Of a DNA stretch of 64,000 nt, positions 45,108-56,890 are shown piece after piece. The stretch is from Defluviimonas salinarum (GTDB taxonomy: Bacteria; Pseudomonadota; Alphaproteobacteria; Rhodobacterales; Rhodobacteraceae). The stretch is taken from assembly GCF_026013545.1 (NCBI RefSeq), contig NZ_JAPDOG010000009.1, positions 1-64,000 of the forward strand, written 5' to 3'. The stretch's first letter is position 1, and the number at the start of each line of letters is the position of its first letter. The position numbers were made by a program, and so were the translations under genes. The notes under the pieces are model-generated. The model ran no database searches and was not told the origin of the DNA. It worked only from the letters and a program-made list of their open reading frames with translations.

Positions 45108-46451
45108 TCAGGCCAGCCCCATGAGCCGTTCGTCGAAGGGGTATTTCGTCAGGTTCTCGTACCCCGTCTCGGTGATCAGCACCTGGTCCTCGAGCTTGAT
45201 CGAGAAATCACCGTCCTCGGGCGAGACCAGCGCCTCGACGCAGAGCACCATGCCGGGCTCGATCACATAGTCGAAGGCGCCGTCGACCCAGGCATCGGGG
45301 TAGGAGACAAGCGGCCACTCGTCGCAAAGCCCGACCCCGTGCATCTTGCAGCCGTATTTCTGCTTCTGGAACTGCTCGTCGAGGTGGTGGCCGCCGAAGG
45401 TCAGTTCCTTCAGCGAGACGCCGGGCTTCAGCATCTCCATGTTGGTCATGATGTGCTCGTGCGCGTGGCGCATGGCATAGATCATCGCGTTGGTGGGCTT
45501 GGCGTCGCCGACCCACCAGGTGCGTGAGATGTCGATGCAGATGCCGTAGGAGCCGATGAGGTCAGTGTCGAAGGCAACGATCTCGTTCGGCTGGATGAGG
45601 CGGGGGCCGCATTCCTGGAACCAGGGGTTGGTGCGGGGCCCGGAGGCGAGGAGACGGGTCTCGATCCATTCGCCACCGCGCCTGATGTTCTCTGCGTGAA
45701 GCACGGCCCAGACGTCGTCCTCGCTCATCTTGCCGCCGGGCACGCCCTCGCGGCAGGCGCGCTCCATCTCGGCCACCGCCTTCTCGCAGGCGTCATGGGC
45801 GCAGCGCATCGCGAGGATCTCGTCGATGCCCTTGATGGCGCGGGTCTTCTCGGTCGCTTCCTCGCCTTCCATGACCTCGAAGCCCTGGCTTTCGAGAGCG
45901 CGGAGCCCGTGCAGCATGATCTTGTCGACGCCGAGCCGGGTGTTGGCGCCGCCATGCGCGGCGATCAGGTCCTTCACCTCGGCGGCGAAGCGGCGGGCGG
46001 CGTCGCCGGCCTTGTCGCCGCGGTCGAAGTAGAAGAAATCCGCCCCGGACCGCTGCTCGCGGACGAGCGGATTGAACTCGGAGAGGAAGGGTGACTGCTT
46101 GTAGTCCCACATCACCATGTAGCCGTCGGCACAGAGAAGAAGCGCGCGGAACGGGTTGTGGGTGTTCCAGAGCTGCATGTTGGTCGAGTCGGTCGCGTAG
46201 CGGATGTTCAGGGGGTCGAACATCAGAAGGCCGCCCCAGCCACGATCGACGACCGCCTTCGTCAGGCGCTTCCAGCGATGCTCGCGCATCCGTTCGAGAT
46301 TGGGCAGCGTGAGCCCGGCGGCTTCCCATTCGCGAAAGGCGAGTTGCGTCGGGCCGATCTCGACGCGGTTGTTGTCGTTCGGGGTGCCGTCGCCGAGCGT
46401 GGAGCCCTTCGAGGGATCGATCTTGCGGATGTCGCGGTAGTGAGTGTCCAT
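45108..46451 (-). CDS. dddP: DMSP lyase DddP (M24 metallopeptidase fold)
   Basis: DddP cleaves dimethylsulfoniopropionate into dimethyl sulfide and acrylate. The 447-residue protein matches the roseobacter DddP family closely along its length, for example NRVEIGPTQLAF (about 28-39) and MFDPLNIRYATDSTNMQLWN (77-96). All metal ligands known for DddP are present at the same numbers: Asp295, Asp297 (FDTD), Asp307 (CIDISR), His371, Glu406 and Glu421, as are the pocket residues Trp95, Tyr366 and Asp377. ATG 46451 follows GGAGG. No DMSP transporter or acrylate-handling gene is adjacent. A conserved-looking small gene is divergent from it. Confidence 0.92.
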   Translation of the reverse strand: MDTHYRDIRKIDPSKGSTLGDGTPNDNNRVEIGPTQLAFREWEAAGLTLPNLERMREHRWKRLTKAVVDRGWGGLLMFDPLNIRYATDSTNMQLWNTHNPFRALLLCADGYMVMWDYKQSPFLSEFNPLVREQRSGADFFYFDRGDKAGDAARRFAAEVKDLIAAHGGANTRLGVDKIMLHGLRALESQGFEVMEGEEATEKTRAIKGIDEILAMRCAHDACEKAVAEMERACREGVPGGKMSEDDVWAVLHAENIRRGGEWIETRLLASGPRTNPWFQECGPRLIQPNEIVAFDTDLIGSYGICIDISRTWWVGDAKPTNAMIYAMRHAHEHIMTNMEMLKPGVSLKELTFGGHHLDEQFQKQKYGCKMHGVGLCDEWPLVSYPDAWVDGAFDYVIEPGMVLCVEALVSPEDGDFSIKLEDQVLITETGYENLTKYPFDERLMGLA

Positions 46452-46746
46452 GGAAGCCTCCGGTTTCAGCGGGCAGGATGGAAGCGGTTCCCGCCGCCGT
46501 CCCCCCCGATTGCGACGCGGGGACGGTCAGATTCCGCCCTTTCGCGGCGCGGATTCCCGCTGCGTCGCCCCCCCGTGCCAGCCTCGCCCAACGCTCATGC
46601 GCCGAAAATGGCCGATGGAACCGCCAGTCACGCGCAAGCGTGCAAGAATCGGTCGGGTTTCGCTATCCTTCCGCCGTCGCCTCCGGGCGCGAACAGGGTG
46701 CCCCGAGACGATCTTTCCACAATCGTTCAAGGAGGGGGCTTTCGCG
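46452..46746. other. 295-bp divergent region between dddP and the 103-residue protein gene
   Basis: No gene is visible. The right end contains the AAGGAGGGGG ribosome-binding site of the plus-strand gene, and the left end the dddP leader. Promoters for both genes should lie here; none could be assigned. Confidence 0.45.
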
Positions 46747-47058
46747 ATGCATGTCATGTTACGCAGCTATGCCGGCAAGGGCGTGGAGGAGCTGACGAAG
46801 CTCCTCATCTCGCGCCGGAGCGAGGTCGAGAAGCTCATCTCGGGCGTGCCCGGCTTCGTCAGCTACGATCTGGTCGAGACGAAGGACGGATGTTTCACCG
46901 TGACGGTCTGCACCGACAAGGCGGGGACCGACAAGAGCCTCGCCGTGGCGAAGGAGTGGCTGAAGGCCAATGCCGCGCATATCAGCGCGGCGGCGCCGAC
47001 CGTGTCGGAAGGCAAGGCCCACATCCACATCGGCGCGAAAGCGGGCGCACACGCCTGA
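46747..47058 (+). CDS. Small protein of unknown function, ferredoxin-like fold probable
   Basis: The 103-residue protein begins MHVMLRSYAGKGVEELTKLL, then EKLISGVPGFVSYDLVETKD and CFTVTVCTDKAGTDKSLAVA. The alternation of strands and helices, with a GVPGFVSYDLV strand, resembles dimeric alpha/beta-barrel (ABM-like) proteins. No active-site residues stand out and no function can be named. ATG 46747 has an excellent Shine-Dalgarno sequence (AAGGAGGGGG). It is divergent from dddP and ends at a strong bidirectional terminator shared with glnA. Confidence 0.7.
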   Translation: MHVMLRSYAGKGVEELTKLLISRRSEVEKLISGVPGFVSYDLVETKDGCFTVTVCTDKAGTDKSLAVAKEWLKANAAHISAAAPTVSEGKAHIHIGAKAGAHA

Positions 47059-47081
47059 AGCTGTCGCTAGAGGGAAAAGAA

Positions 47082-47106
47082 AAAGGGCCCCGGATCGGGG
47101 CCCTTT
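47082..47106. terminator. Bidirectional terminator between the 103-residue protein gene and glnA
   Basis: An 11-bp perfect stem AAAGGGCCCCG (47082-47092) / CGGGGCCCTTT (47096-47106) with loop GAT. A-rich DNA on the left side (GGGAAAAGAAA) gives a U-tract to the minus-strand glnA transcript. It lies 18 bp beyond the glnA stop. Confidence 0.88.
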
Positions 47107-47123
47107 CCATGCCGGGCAATGCC

Positions 47124-48530
<1,407 letters not shown>

Positions 48531-48603
48531 GTCTCTTCCTTTCGGTTGGGTGTTGCGGGGCCGGGCGCAGGGCGGGATCAGGCCCTTCCTGCGCTCCGGG
48601 GTA

Positions 48604-50935
<2,332 letters not shown>

Positions 50936-51093
50936 CGGATGGATTTCCGTTGATCCGAAGCGACCCGGCTGGGCGAAACCATCGGCCGGCCGAACTGGCG
51001 CGGTGATACTTTTCCGCTCGCATCGCCCAAGGACTCTTGCTAGAAGGGCGCCGATTTCGGGGGCGGTTCCGGTCGGGGCCGCTCTGGGGTATT

Positions 51094-51178
51094 GCGGGTG
51101 TGGCGAAACTGGCAGACGCACCAGATTTAGGTTCTGGCGCCGCAAGGCGTGGGGGTTCAAGTCCCTCCACCCGCACCA
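51094..51178 (+). tRNA. tRNA-Leu, anticodon UAG
   Basis: An 85-base tRNA with a variable arm. The acceptor GCGGGTG pairs with CACCCGC, the anticodon stem CCAGA/TCTGG encloses TTTAGGT (anticodon TAG, read CTN leucine codons), and the T-arm contains GGTTCAAGTCC. The CCA end is encoded (ACCA, 51175-51178). It lies 19 bp upstream of tig. Confidence 0.97.
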
Positions 51179-51197
51179 TGAGGAAAAGGACGAAGGA

Positions 51198-52532
51198 ATG
51201 CAGGTCACCGAGACCCTGAAAGACGGCCTGAAGCGCAGCTACACGATCACCGTGCCGGCCGCCGATCTGGACGCGAAAGTGAACGAGAAGCTCATCGAGG
51301 CGCAGCCGGAAGTCGAGATGAAGGGCTTCCGCAAGGGCAAGGTGCCGATGGCGCTTCTGAAGAAGCAGTTCGGCCAGCGCATCCTCGGCGATGCGATGCA
51401 GGACGCGATCGACGGCGCGATGAAGTCGCATTTCGAGGCCACCGGCGACCGTCCGGCGCTGCAGCCCAAGGTCGAGATGCAGGGCGGCGAGAACTGGAAA
51501 GAGGGCGACGATGTCGTGGTCGAGATGTCCTACGAGGCGCTGCCGGAGATCCCGGAGGTCGACACCTCGGCGCTGACGCTTGAGAAGCTCGTCGTGAAGG
51601 CCGATGAAGCCGCCGTGACCGAGGCGCTCGAGAACCTCGCGAAGTCGGCTAAGAACTTCGAGGACCGCAAGAAGGGCACCAAGGCCAAGGACGGCGACCA
51701 GGTCGTGATCGACTTCGTCGGCAAGATCGACGGCGAGGCCTTCGAGGGCGGCGCGGGCGAGGACTACCCGCTCGAGCTCGGCTCGGGCTCGTTCATCCCC
51801 GGTTTCGAGGACCAGCTGGTCGGCGCCAAGGCCGGTGACGAGGTCGCGGTGAAGGTCTCCTTCCCGGCGGAATACGGTGCAAAGCACCTTGCGGGCAAGG
51901 AAGCGGTCTTCGACTGCACGGTGAAGGCCGTGAAGGCGCCGAAGCCGGCCGAAATCGACGACGAGCTGGCCAAGCAGTTCGGGGCCGAGAGCCTCGAGGC
52001 GCTGAAGGGCCAGATCAGCGAGCGGCTGGAAGCCGAGTACCACGGCGCGGCTCGCGCGGTGATGAAGCGGGGGCTGCTTGACGCGCTCGACAAGCTGGTG
52101 AAGTTCGACCTGCCGCCGAGCCTCGTCGAGGCCGAGGCCGGCCAGATCGCCCACCAGCTCTGGCATGACGAGAACCCGGACGTGCACCACCACGACCACG
52201 GTTCGATCGAGCCGACCGAGGAGCATAAGGCCCTCGCCGAGCGCCGCGTGCGCCTCGGTCTCCTGCTGGCCGAGATCGGCCGCAAGGAGAAGGTCGAGGT
52301 CAGTGACTCCGAGATGACCCAGGCGGTGATGATGCAGGCGCGGCAGTATCCGGGCCAGGAGCGCGCGTTCTTCGAATTCGTGCAGAAGAACCCGCAGATG
52401 CAGCAGCAGCTGCGCGCGCCGATCTTCGAGGACAAGGTCGTCGACCTCGTCGTCTCGGGTGCGAAGGTGACCGAGAAGGAAGTCTCCAAGGACGATCTGC
52501 AGAAGGCGGTCGAGGCGCTCGACGAGCTCTGA
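51198..52532 (+). CDS. tig: Trigger factor (ribosome-associated chaperone and prolyl isomerase)
   Basis: The trigger factor binds nascent chains at the ribosome exit. The 444-residue protein has the N-terminal ribosome-binding signature [17 protein letters not shown] (about residues 41-57), an FKBP-type isomerase domain beginning [20 protein letters not shown] (about 161-180) and a helical C-terminal domain. The start ATG 51198 has GGACGAAGGA upstream. It is followed by a strong terminator. Confidence 0.98.
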   Translation: MQVTETLKDGLKRSYTITVPAADLDAKVNEKLIEAQPEVEMKGFRKGKVPMALLKKQFGQRILGDAMQDAIDGAMKSHFEATGDRPALQPKVEMQGGENWKEGDDVVVEMSYEALPEIPEVDTSALTLEKLVVKADEAAVTEALENLAKSAKNFEDRKKGTKAKDGDQVVIDFVGKIDGEAFEGGAGEDYPLELGSGSFIPGFEDQLVGAKAGDEVAVKVSFPAEYGAKHLAGKEAVFDCTVKAVKAPKPAEIDDELAKQFGAESLEALKGQISERLEAEYHGAARAVMKRGLLDALDKLVKFDLPPSLVEAEAGQIAHQLWHDENPDVHHHDHGSIEPTEEHKALAERRVRLGLLLAEIGRKEKVEVSDSEMTQAVMMQARQYPGQERAFFEFVQKNPQMQQQLRAPIFEDKVVDLVVSGAKVTEKEVSKDDLQKAVEALDEL

Positions 52533-52555
52533 TCGGCATCCGATTGGAAACACCG

Positions 52556-52583
52556 AAGGCCGCGCGATCCGCGCGGCCTTTTT
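52556..52583 (+). terminator. Rho-independent terminator after tig
   Basis: An 11-bp perfect stem AAGGCCGCGCG (52556-52566) / CGCGCGGCCTT (52570-52580), loop ATC, followed by TTT. It lies 23 bp after the tig stop codon. Confidence 0.92.
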
Positions 52584-52599
52584 CGTTGCAAGCGGCCGT

Positions 52600-53580
52600 C
52601 TACTGGATCGAGGCGGGGGCGAGCGCGCGGGTGATGCTCGCCTCGCCGCGGCCGTGGAACTGCGGGTCGTAGAACAGGAGCGTGTCCTGCCGCGCGGTCG
52701 AGAGGAGCTGGTTCGCGATCTGGGTTTCGCTGGCGGACTTGAACTTGCTCGACAGCACCGCCGCATAGCCGCTTATAATCGGCGCCGCGAACGAGGTGCC
52801 GGCAAGCCCTGTCGTGGAGCTGTCGACGCCGACCACGAGGAACTGGTTCTGGATCGTCGTGTTGGCGCCCGGGTAGTTCGAATAGCTGGCGAGCAGGGCC
52901 GGGGCGCTCACCGTGCCGTTCCAGTCGGTCGCGCCGACGAAGATCGCCGATTGCGTGCCGACGAGGCCGAGCGAGAGGAAGTCCTGGCTGCCGTCGGCGA
53001 GGACGGAGCCGATCGGCAGGCCGTTATTGCCGGCGGATTTCGAAATGACCGCAGTGCCGTTCCGGGCCGCGTCGATGATCGACTTCTCCTGCGGATAGGC
53101 GTTTTCCCAGCCGGTGCTGTAGAGGCTGGCCAGTTCCTGGAACCCGTAGCTGGCGTTGATCACGTTCATGCCGGACCGGAGCGTGACCGCGGACTCGACG
53201 GTGAATTCGTCGGCGAAGGTCAACGCCTCGGGGGCAATCATCCCTGCCTGCTTCAGCGTCCACTCGCCGTGGCGCTTGCGGCTGATGCCGTCACCGAGGT
53301 TCCCGAAGCCCTTGCTGCGGCTGTTGAAGTCGTCGACGACGGTGATCGACACGTCCTGGCCGAGGAAGCCCGCGTCCCAGGCGGCCTGGATCTCGGGGCT
53401 CATCCAGGAATAGTAGGTGGGCGCGCTGGGCGTTCCGCCGTCGTTGCCGCCCGGCTTGCCCTTGTCTCCCCTCGCGTGGAGGAAGAGGTCGGGTTCGTCC
53501 GCCGTGGCGGGGTTGATCGGGGCGGTCACGGCAATCAGGCTGGCCGCGACGAAACTCAGGAGGGTACCGTTGAAACGCAA
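52600..53580 (-). CDS. Secreted subtilisin-like serine peptidase (S8 family)
   Basis: The 326-residue protein has a signal peptide (MRFNGTLLSFVAASLIAVTA, cleavage near Ala27) and a subtilase fold with the catalytic Asp in ITVVDDFNS (about residue 80), His in KRHGEWTLKQAG (about 104) and Ser in GTSFAAPIISGYAAVL (about 265), plus the oxyanion Asn in SAGNNGLP. A short Gly/Lys linker GDKGKPGGNDGGTP precedes the catalytic part, with no large prodomain. The start codon is TTG 53580 with AAAGGAG eight bases upstream. A likely beta-barrel gene lies upstream on the same strand. Confidence 0.83.
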   Translation of the reverse strand: MRFNGTLLSFVAASLIAVTAPINPATADEPDLFLHARGDKGKPGGNDGGTPSAPTYYSWMSPEIQAAWDAGFLGQDVSITVVDDFNSRSKGFGNLGDGISRKRHGEWTLKQAGMIAPEALTFADEFTVESAVTLRSGMNVINASYGFQELASLYSTGWENAYPQEKSIIDAARNGTAVISKSAGNNGLPIGSVLADGSQDFLSLGLVGTQSAIFVGATDWNGTVSAPALLASYSNYPGANTTIQNQFLVVGVDSSTTGLAGTSFAAPIISGYAAVLSSKFKSASETQIANQLLSTARQDTLLFYDPQFHGRGEASITRALAPASIQ

Positions 53581-53803
53581 GGATCCGTCTCCTTTCGGTC
53601 AAGGAGCGGCCCTGGCGCCGGGCTGGCCGGTGGGGCCGCTGGGCAAAGGTTTCTGGTGTCTGATGTGACATTGTGGGTGAAGCCGGTCCGGACCTGTCAA
53701 AGAAATTGCGCGCTTTGCCGTCTCGGGCCGGAGATTGGCGCTCCGGGCAACGTCGTTGTTCTGATTTTGTGATCAATCCTCGTAACGCAGTGAACTTGTT
53801 GAG

Positions 53804-54427
53804 TTAGAACGAGAGCCGGTAGCGTAGAATCAGCTCGAATCGGTCGGCCGGTTTCTCATGGACGAGATAGGCCAGGGTTTCTTCCGGCGGCAAAACCGAG
53901 GCCGCGAGCCGGCAGTTGACGGTCTGCGTCCCGCCGATCGCGCCGTAATCGGCGGTACAGGTACCCTCGTTGAAAGCGCCCCCGATCACCGTGGTCGCCG
54001 AGAGCGAAAGCATCCCGTTCCGCGAGACGGGCTGCAGCACGATCAGGCCGAGCTTCAGGCTCGGTTCGATCTCGTACTTTGGGCCGCGCTCGCCGGTGCC
54101 GAAGCCCCAATAGACGCCGAAGTTCTGGCTCACTTGCGTGACCCAGGTGAGGCGGAGGTCGGTCCAGCTGCTTGAATACCAGTCCGAGAACGCGACCGGT
54201 GAGCCGTCCGAGAGTTCGTACCCGCCGGTTCCGAGCTGTCGCGCAATGTCGCTCAGGCTCGTGCCTGCGCGCGCGTCGACGAGCTGCGTCATCTCCCAGA
54301 ACTGCTGCGGCATGGCTTTGTGAGGGATGAGCGCCATCACGAGGCACATCGCTCCGGCGAGGCCGGGGCTTGACTTGCGACGGTCCGCGCACGGATCGCC
54401 GGCACTCCGACGGGTTCGAGCGTTCAT
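53804..54427 (-). CDS. Probable outer-membrane or secreted beta-rich protein, unknown function
   Basis: The 207-residue protein has a basic N-terminus and a hydrophobic signal-like segment (SPGLAGAMCLVMALIPHKAM), then many alternating hydrophobic/polar strands, for example DLRLTWVTQVSQNFGVYWGF, and ends FELILRYRLSF, where the terminal Phe is the classic outer-membrane insertion signal. That pattern suggests a small beta-barrel. No family was recognised. It lies 223 bp upstream of the S8 peptidase on the same strand and may be cotranscribed. Confidence 0.55.
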   Translation of the reverse strand: MNARTRRSAGDPCADRRKSSPGLAGAMCLVMALIPHKAMPQQFWEMTQLVDARAGTSLSDIARQLGTGGYELSDGSPVAFSDWYSSSWTDLRLTWVTQVSQNFGVYWGFGTGERGPKYEIEPSLKLGLIVLQPVSRNGMLSLSATTVIGGAFNEGTCTADYGAIGGTQTVNCRLAASVLPPEETLAYLVHEKPADRFELILRYRLSF

Positions 54428-54571
54428 CCTCCGCCCCGCAGCCCAAGCCCCCGGTATCGCCCCGGTCCGCGCGGAGCGGCCGGGGCGGCACGAGTGTAGG
54501 TTGCAGCGGCAATGTGGCGGGCATGAGGCGTCCGGCTGCCGGGCGCCTGCCGATCTTCGAGGGCCGCGGTG

Positions 54572-55207
54572 TCAGGCCGCGGCCGATTCCGCGTTCAGCT
54601 TGCGCTGCTTGAGGAAGGTGAACAGGCCGAAGGGCGCGATGTCTTGCACGCTGACGGTTTCGAGGGCGTCGGCGCCGAGCACCCGTTCCATCGCGAAATC
54701 CGAATGCCAGCCGATGATATGTGCGAGCGGGGCGAAGAGCCGCTCGATCGCGGCGAGCACGCCCTTGTCGCGCGCGAAGTGGTTGACGATCAGCACCTCG
54801 CCACCCGGTTTGCAGACCCGCGCCATCTCCGCCAGCACGCGTTCAGGCTCGGGCACGACGGAGACGAGGTACATCGCCACGACGGTGTCGAAATGGTCGT
54901 CGGGGAAGGAGAGTGTGCGGGCGTCCATCTCGGAGATCCGGGTGACATGGGTCAGCCCCTTCTCGGCGACTTTCTGGCGCGCCTTGTCGAGCATGTCGGG
55001 CGAGACGTCGATGCCCATCACCTCGAGATGGCGGCCGTAGCGGTGCAGCGACAGGCCGGTGCCGACGCCGATCTCGAGCACTCGGCCCGAGCGCGTGTTG
55101 ACATAGTCGACCGTGCGACGGCGACCGGCACGGGTGATCGCACCGAAGGTGTAATCGTAGATCGGGGCCCAGTACTTGTACGAGGTTTTTACGGCGGCGA
55201 GTTCCAA
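54572..55207 (-). CDS. pmtA: Phosphatidylethanolamine N-methyltransferase, Rhodobacter-type PmtA
   Basis: PmtA methylates phosphatidylethanolamine with SAM to form phosphatidylcholine. The 211-residue protein starts MELAAVKTSYKYWAPIYDYT and has the SAM motif VLEIGVGTGLSLHRYGRH (about residues 43-60) and GIDVSPDML (about 65-73). This matches the soluble Rhodobacter PmtA type. The start codon is TTG 55207, with AGGAAAGGACAGG upstream. It is the third gene of a psd-pssA-pmtA string, which supports the assignment. Confidence 0.88.
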   Translation of the reverse strand: MELAAVKTSYKYWAPIYDYTFGAITRAGRRRTVDYVNTRSGRVLEIGVGTGLSLHRYGRHLEVMGIDVSPDMLDKARQKVAEKGLTHVTRISEMDARTLSFPDDHFDTVVAMYLVSVVPEPERVLAEMARVCKPGGEVLIVNHFARDKGVLAAIERLFAPLAHIIGWHSDFAMERVLGADALETVSVQDIAPFGLFTFLKQRKLNAESAAA

Positions 55208-55241
55208 TTCCTGTCCTTTCCTGTGGCCGGAGGCGGCGGTG

Positions 55242-56000
55242 TCAGCCTCGCCCGTGCCGGAATACCTTGTAGAACGAATGTAACAGCGAGAGGCCGTAGA
55301 CAGCCGTGAGCAGGATCAGCGAGAGCCAGAACCAGGCCAGCAGCGCGCCGATCACCAATGCCGTCGCGATCATGATCCAGCCGGTCTTCGCCTTCGGCAC
55401 GCGCAGCGACTTCGGCGAGAAGGTCGGCAGTCGGCTGACCATCAGAAGGCCGACGCCGAGGAGATAGCCCCCGGTCAGAAGCGGCGGCGCCGGCTCGGCG
55501 CCGGTTTCGAACGCGACGAAGGCTGGCAGGAGCGCCAGCATCGCGCCGGCCGGCGCCGGGACGCCGACGAAATGCGGCGGCGGCTTGATCCCGGTCACGG
55601 CAGCCTTGTTCTGCGCCACGTTGAAGCGCGCGAGCCGCATGCAGGTGCAGCTCACATAGACGAGGACGACAATCCAGCTGCCCATCTTTTCGCTCTCGGC
55701 AAGCGCGAACTGGTAGACGAGAAGACCTGGCGCGACGCCGAAATTCAGGAAATCGGACAGGGAATCGAGCTGGGCGCCGATCTCGCTCGTGGCCTTCAGG
55801 CGGCGGGCGAGAAGCCCGTCGAGCCCGTCGATTACCGCCGAGAAGATAATCAGGATCACCGCGAGCTCAAACTTGCCGGCAAGCACGAAGCGGATCGCGG
55901 TGAGACCGGCGCAGAGCCCGATCATCGTCACGAGATTCGGCAGCAGCGCCAGGAAGGGCTGGCTGTCGCTTTCGGGTTCGGGCTGCGGAAGCTCGCTCAT
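55242..56000 (-). CDS. pssA: CDP-diacylglycerol-serine O-phosphatidyltransferase
   Basis: PssA makes phosphatidylserine from CDP-diacylglycerol and serine, the first step to phosphatidylethanolamine. The 252-residue membrane protein has about eight hydrophobic segments and the CDP-alcohol phosphotransferase signature DGLDGLLARRLKATSEIGAQ continuing to LDSLSDFLNFG (about residues 59-89), with the expected Asp residues. It lies 3 bp from psd and 34 bp from pmtA. Confidence 0.96.
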   Translation of the reverse strand: MSELPQPEPESDSQPFLALLPNLVTMIGLCAGLTAIRFVLAGKFELAVILIIFSAVIDGLDGLLARRLKATSEIGAQLDSLSDFLNFGVAPGLLVYQFALAESEKMGSWIVVLVYVSCTCMRLARFNVAQNKAAVTGIKPPPHFVGVPAPAGAMLALLPAFVAFETGAEPAPPLLTGGYLLGVGLLMVSRLPTFSPKSLRVPKAKTGWIMIATALVIGALLAWFWLSLILLTAVYGLSLLHSFYKVFRHGRG

Positions 56001-56003
56001 CGG

Positions 56004-56696
56004 TCAGCGTCTCACGCCAAGGCGCGGCGTTTCGGTGGAGATGAGGTCGGCGAGCACGGTCTCTCCGGCGATCGTCGACTGGCCGACCGCGACGAGCGGG
56101 GAGACGCCCTCGGGCAGGTAGACGTCGAGCCGCGAACCGAAGCGGATCATGCCGAAGCGCTGGCCGGTTTGGAGCGGCTGGCCCTCGTTCACCTCGCAGA
56201 CGATGCGGCGGGCGACGAGGCCGGCGATCTGCACGACGCCGATGGCGCGGCCGTCCTCGAGCCGGATTGCGAGGCCGTTCCTTTCGTTGTCGACGCTCGC
56301 CTTGTCGAGCGAGGCGTTGAAGAACTTGCCGGGCCGGTAGGCGATCTTCTCCACGCGCCCGGCGATCGGGGTGCGGTTCACATGGCAGTTGAAGACGTTC
56401 ATGAAGACCGCGACGCGGGTCATCGGCTCGGTGCCGAGGCCGAGTTCCTCGGGCGGGGCGTATTTGCCGATCATCTGCACGATGCCGTCGGCGGGGGAGA
56501 CGATTAGCCCCTCGCGCACCGGCGTCACCCGCTCGGGGTCGCGGAAGAAGTAGTAGCACCAGACGGTGAGGCCGACCCCGATCCAGCCCAGCGGTTCCGC
56601 GATCAGGAAAAGCACGAGCGTCACGGCGGCGAAGATGCCGACGAAGCGGTAGCCCTCCCGGTGCATCGGCTTGATGAAGGTCGAAAGCATGGACAT
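56004..56696 (-). CDS. psd: Phosphatidylserine decarboxylase (short form)
   Basis: Psd converts phosphatidylserine to phosphatidylethanolamine with a pyruvoyl cofactor formed by self-cleavage. The 230-residue protein is of the short archaeal-like form found in many alphaproteobacteria: the cleavage motif [10 protein letters not shown] has Gly187-Ser188, and an N-terminal helix ([20 protein letters not shown]) anchors it in the membrane. It is the first gene of the phospholipid string; phoX is divergent. Confidence 0.95.
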   Translation of the reverse strand: MSMLSTFIKPMHREGYRFVGIFAAVTLVLFLIAEPLGWIGVGLTVWCYYFFRDPERVTPVREGLIVSPADGIVQMIGKYAPPEELGLGTEPMTRVAVFMNVFNCHVNRTPIAGRVEKIAYRPGKFFNASLDKASVDNERNGLAIRLEDGRAIGVVQIAGLVARRIVCEVNEGQPLQTGQRFGMIRFGSRLDVYLPEGVSPLVAVGQSTIAGETVLADLISTETPRLGVRR

Positions 56697-56890
56697 CGGT
56701 GGGCTCCTGGCCGGGTATTTCGATGTGGCCGGAGAGCCGGCGCCTTTCTTTAAAACGCATCCCGCTCGGGGTGCAACAGAATGCGAAGCGCCGCGGCGGA
56801 GCGTTGCGCAGATTTCATCGGAGTAACAAGTTTCCGTTACGGAAGCGTCCGAAATTGTCGCAGAATATCATTACCGCGAGAGGGCATGAC
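56697..56890. promoter_or_regulatory. Divergent promoter region between psd and phoX
   Basis: This 194-bp gap should contain promoters for the phospholipid operon and for phoX. The half near phoX is AT-richer (GATTTCATCGGAGTAACAAG near 56811). A PHO box was sought, since phoX is usually PhoB-controlled, but no clear CTGTCAT-type pair was found. Confidence 0.4.

Noticed and set aside
48531-48603. A terminator between glnB and glnA
   Set aside because: GC-rich inverted sequence is present but there is no T-tract, and the gene order indicates co-transcription.
56811-56890. A possible PHO box before phoX
   Set aside because: No CTGTNAT-like direct repeats with the correct spacing were found; only general AT-richness is seen.
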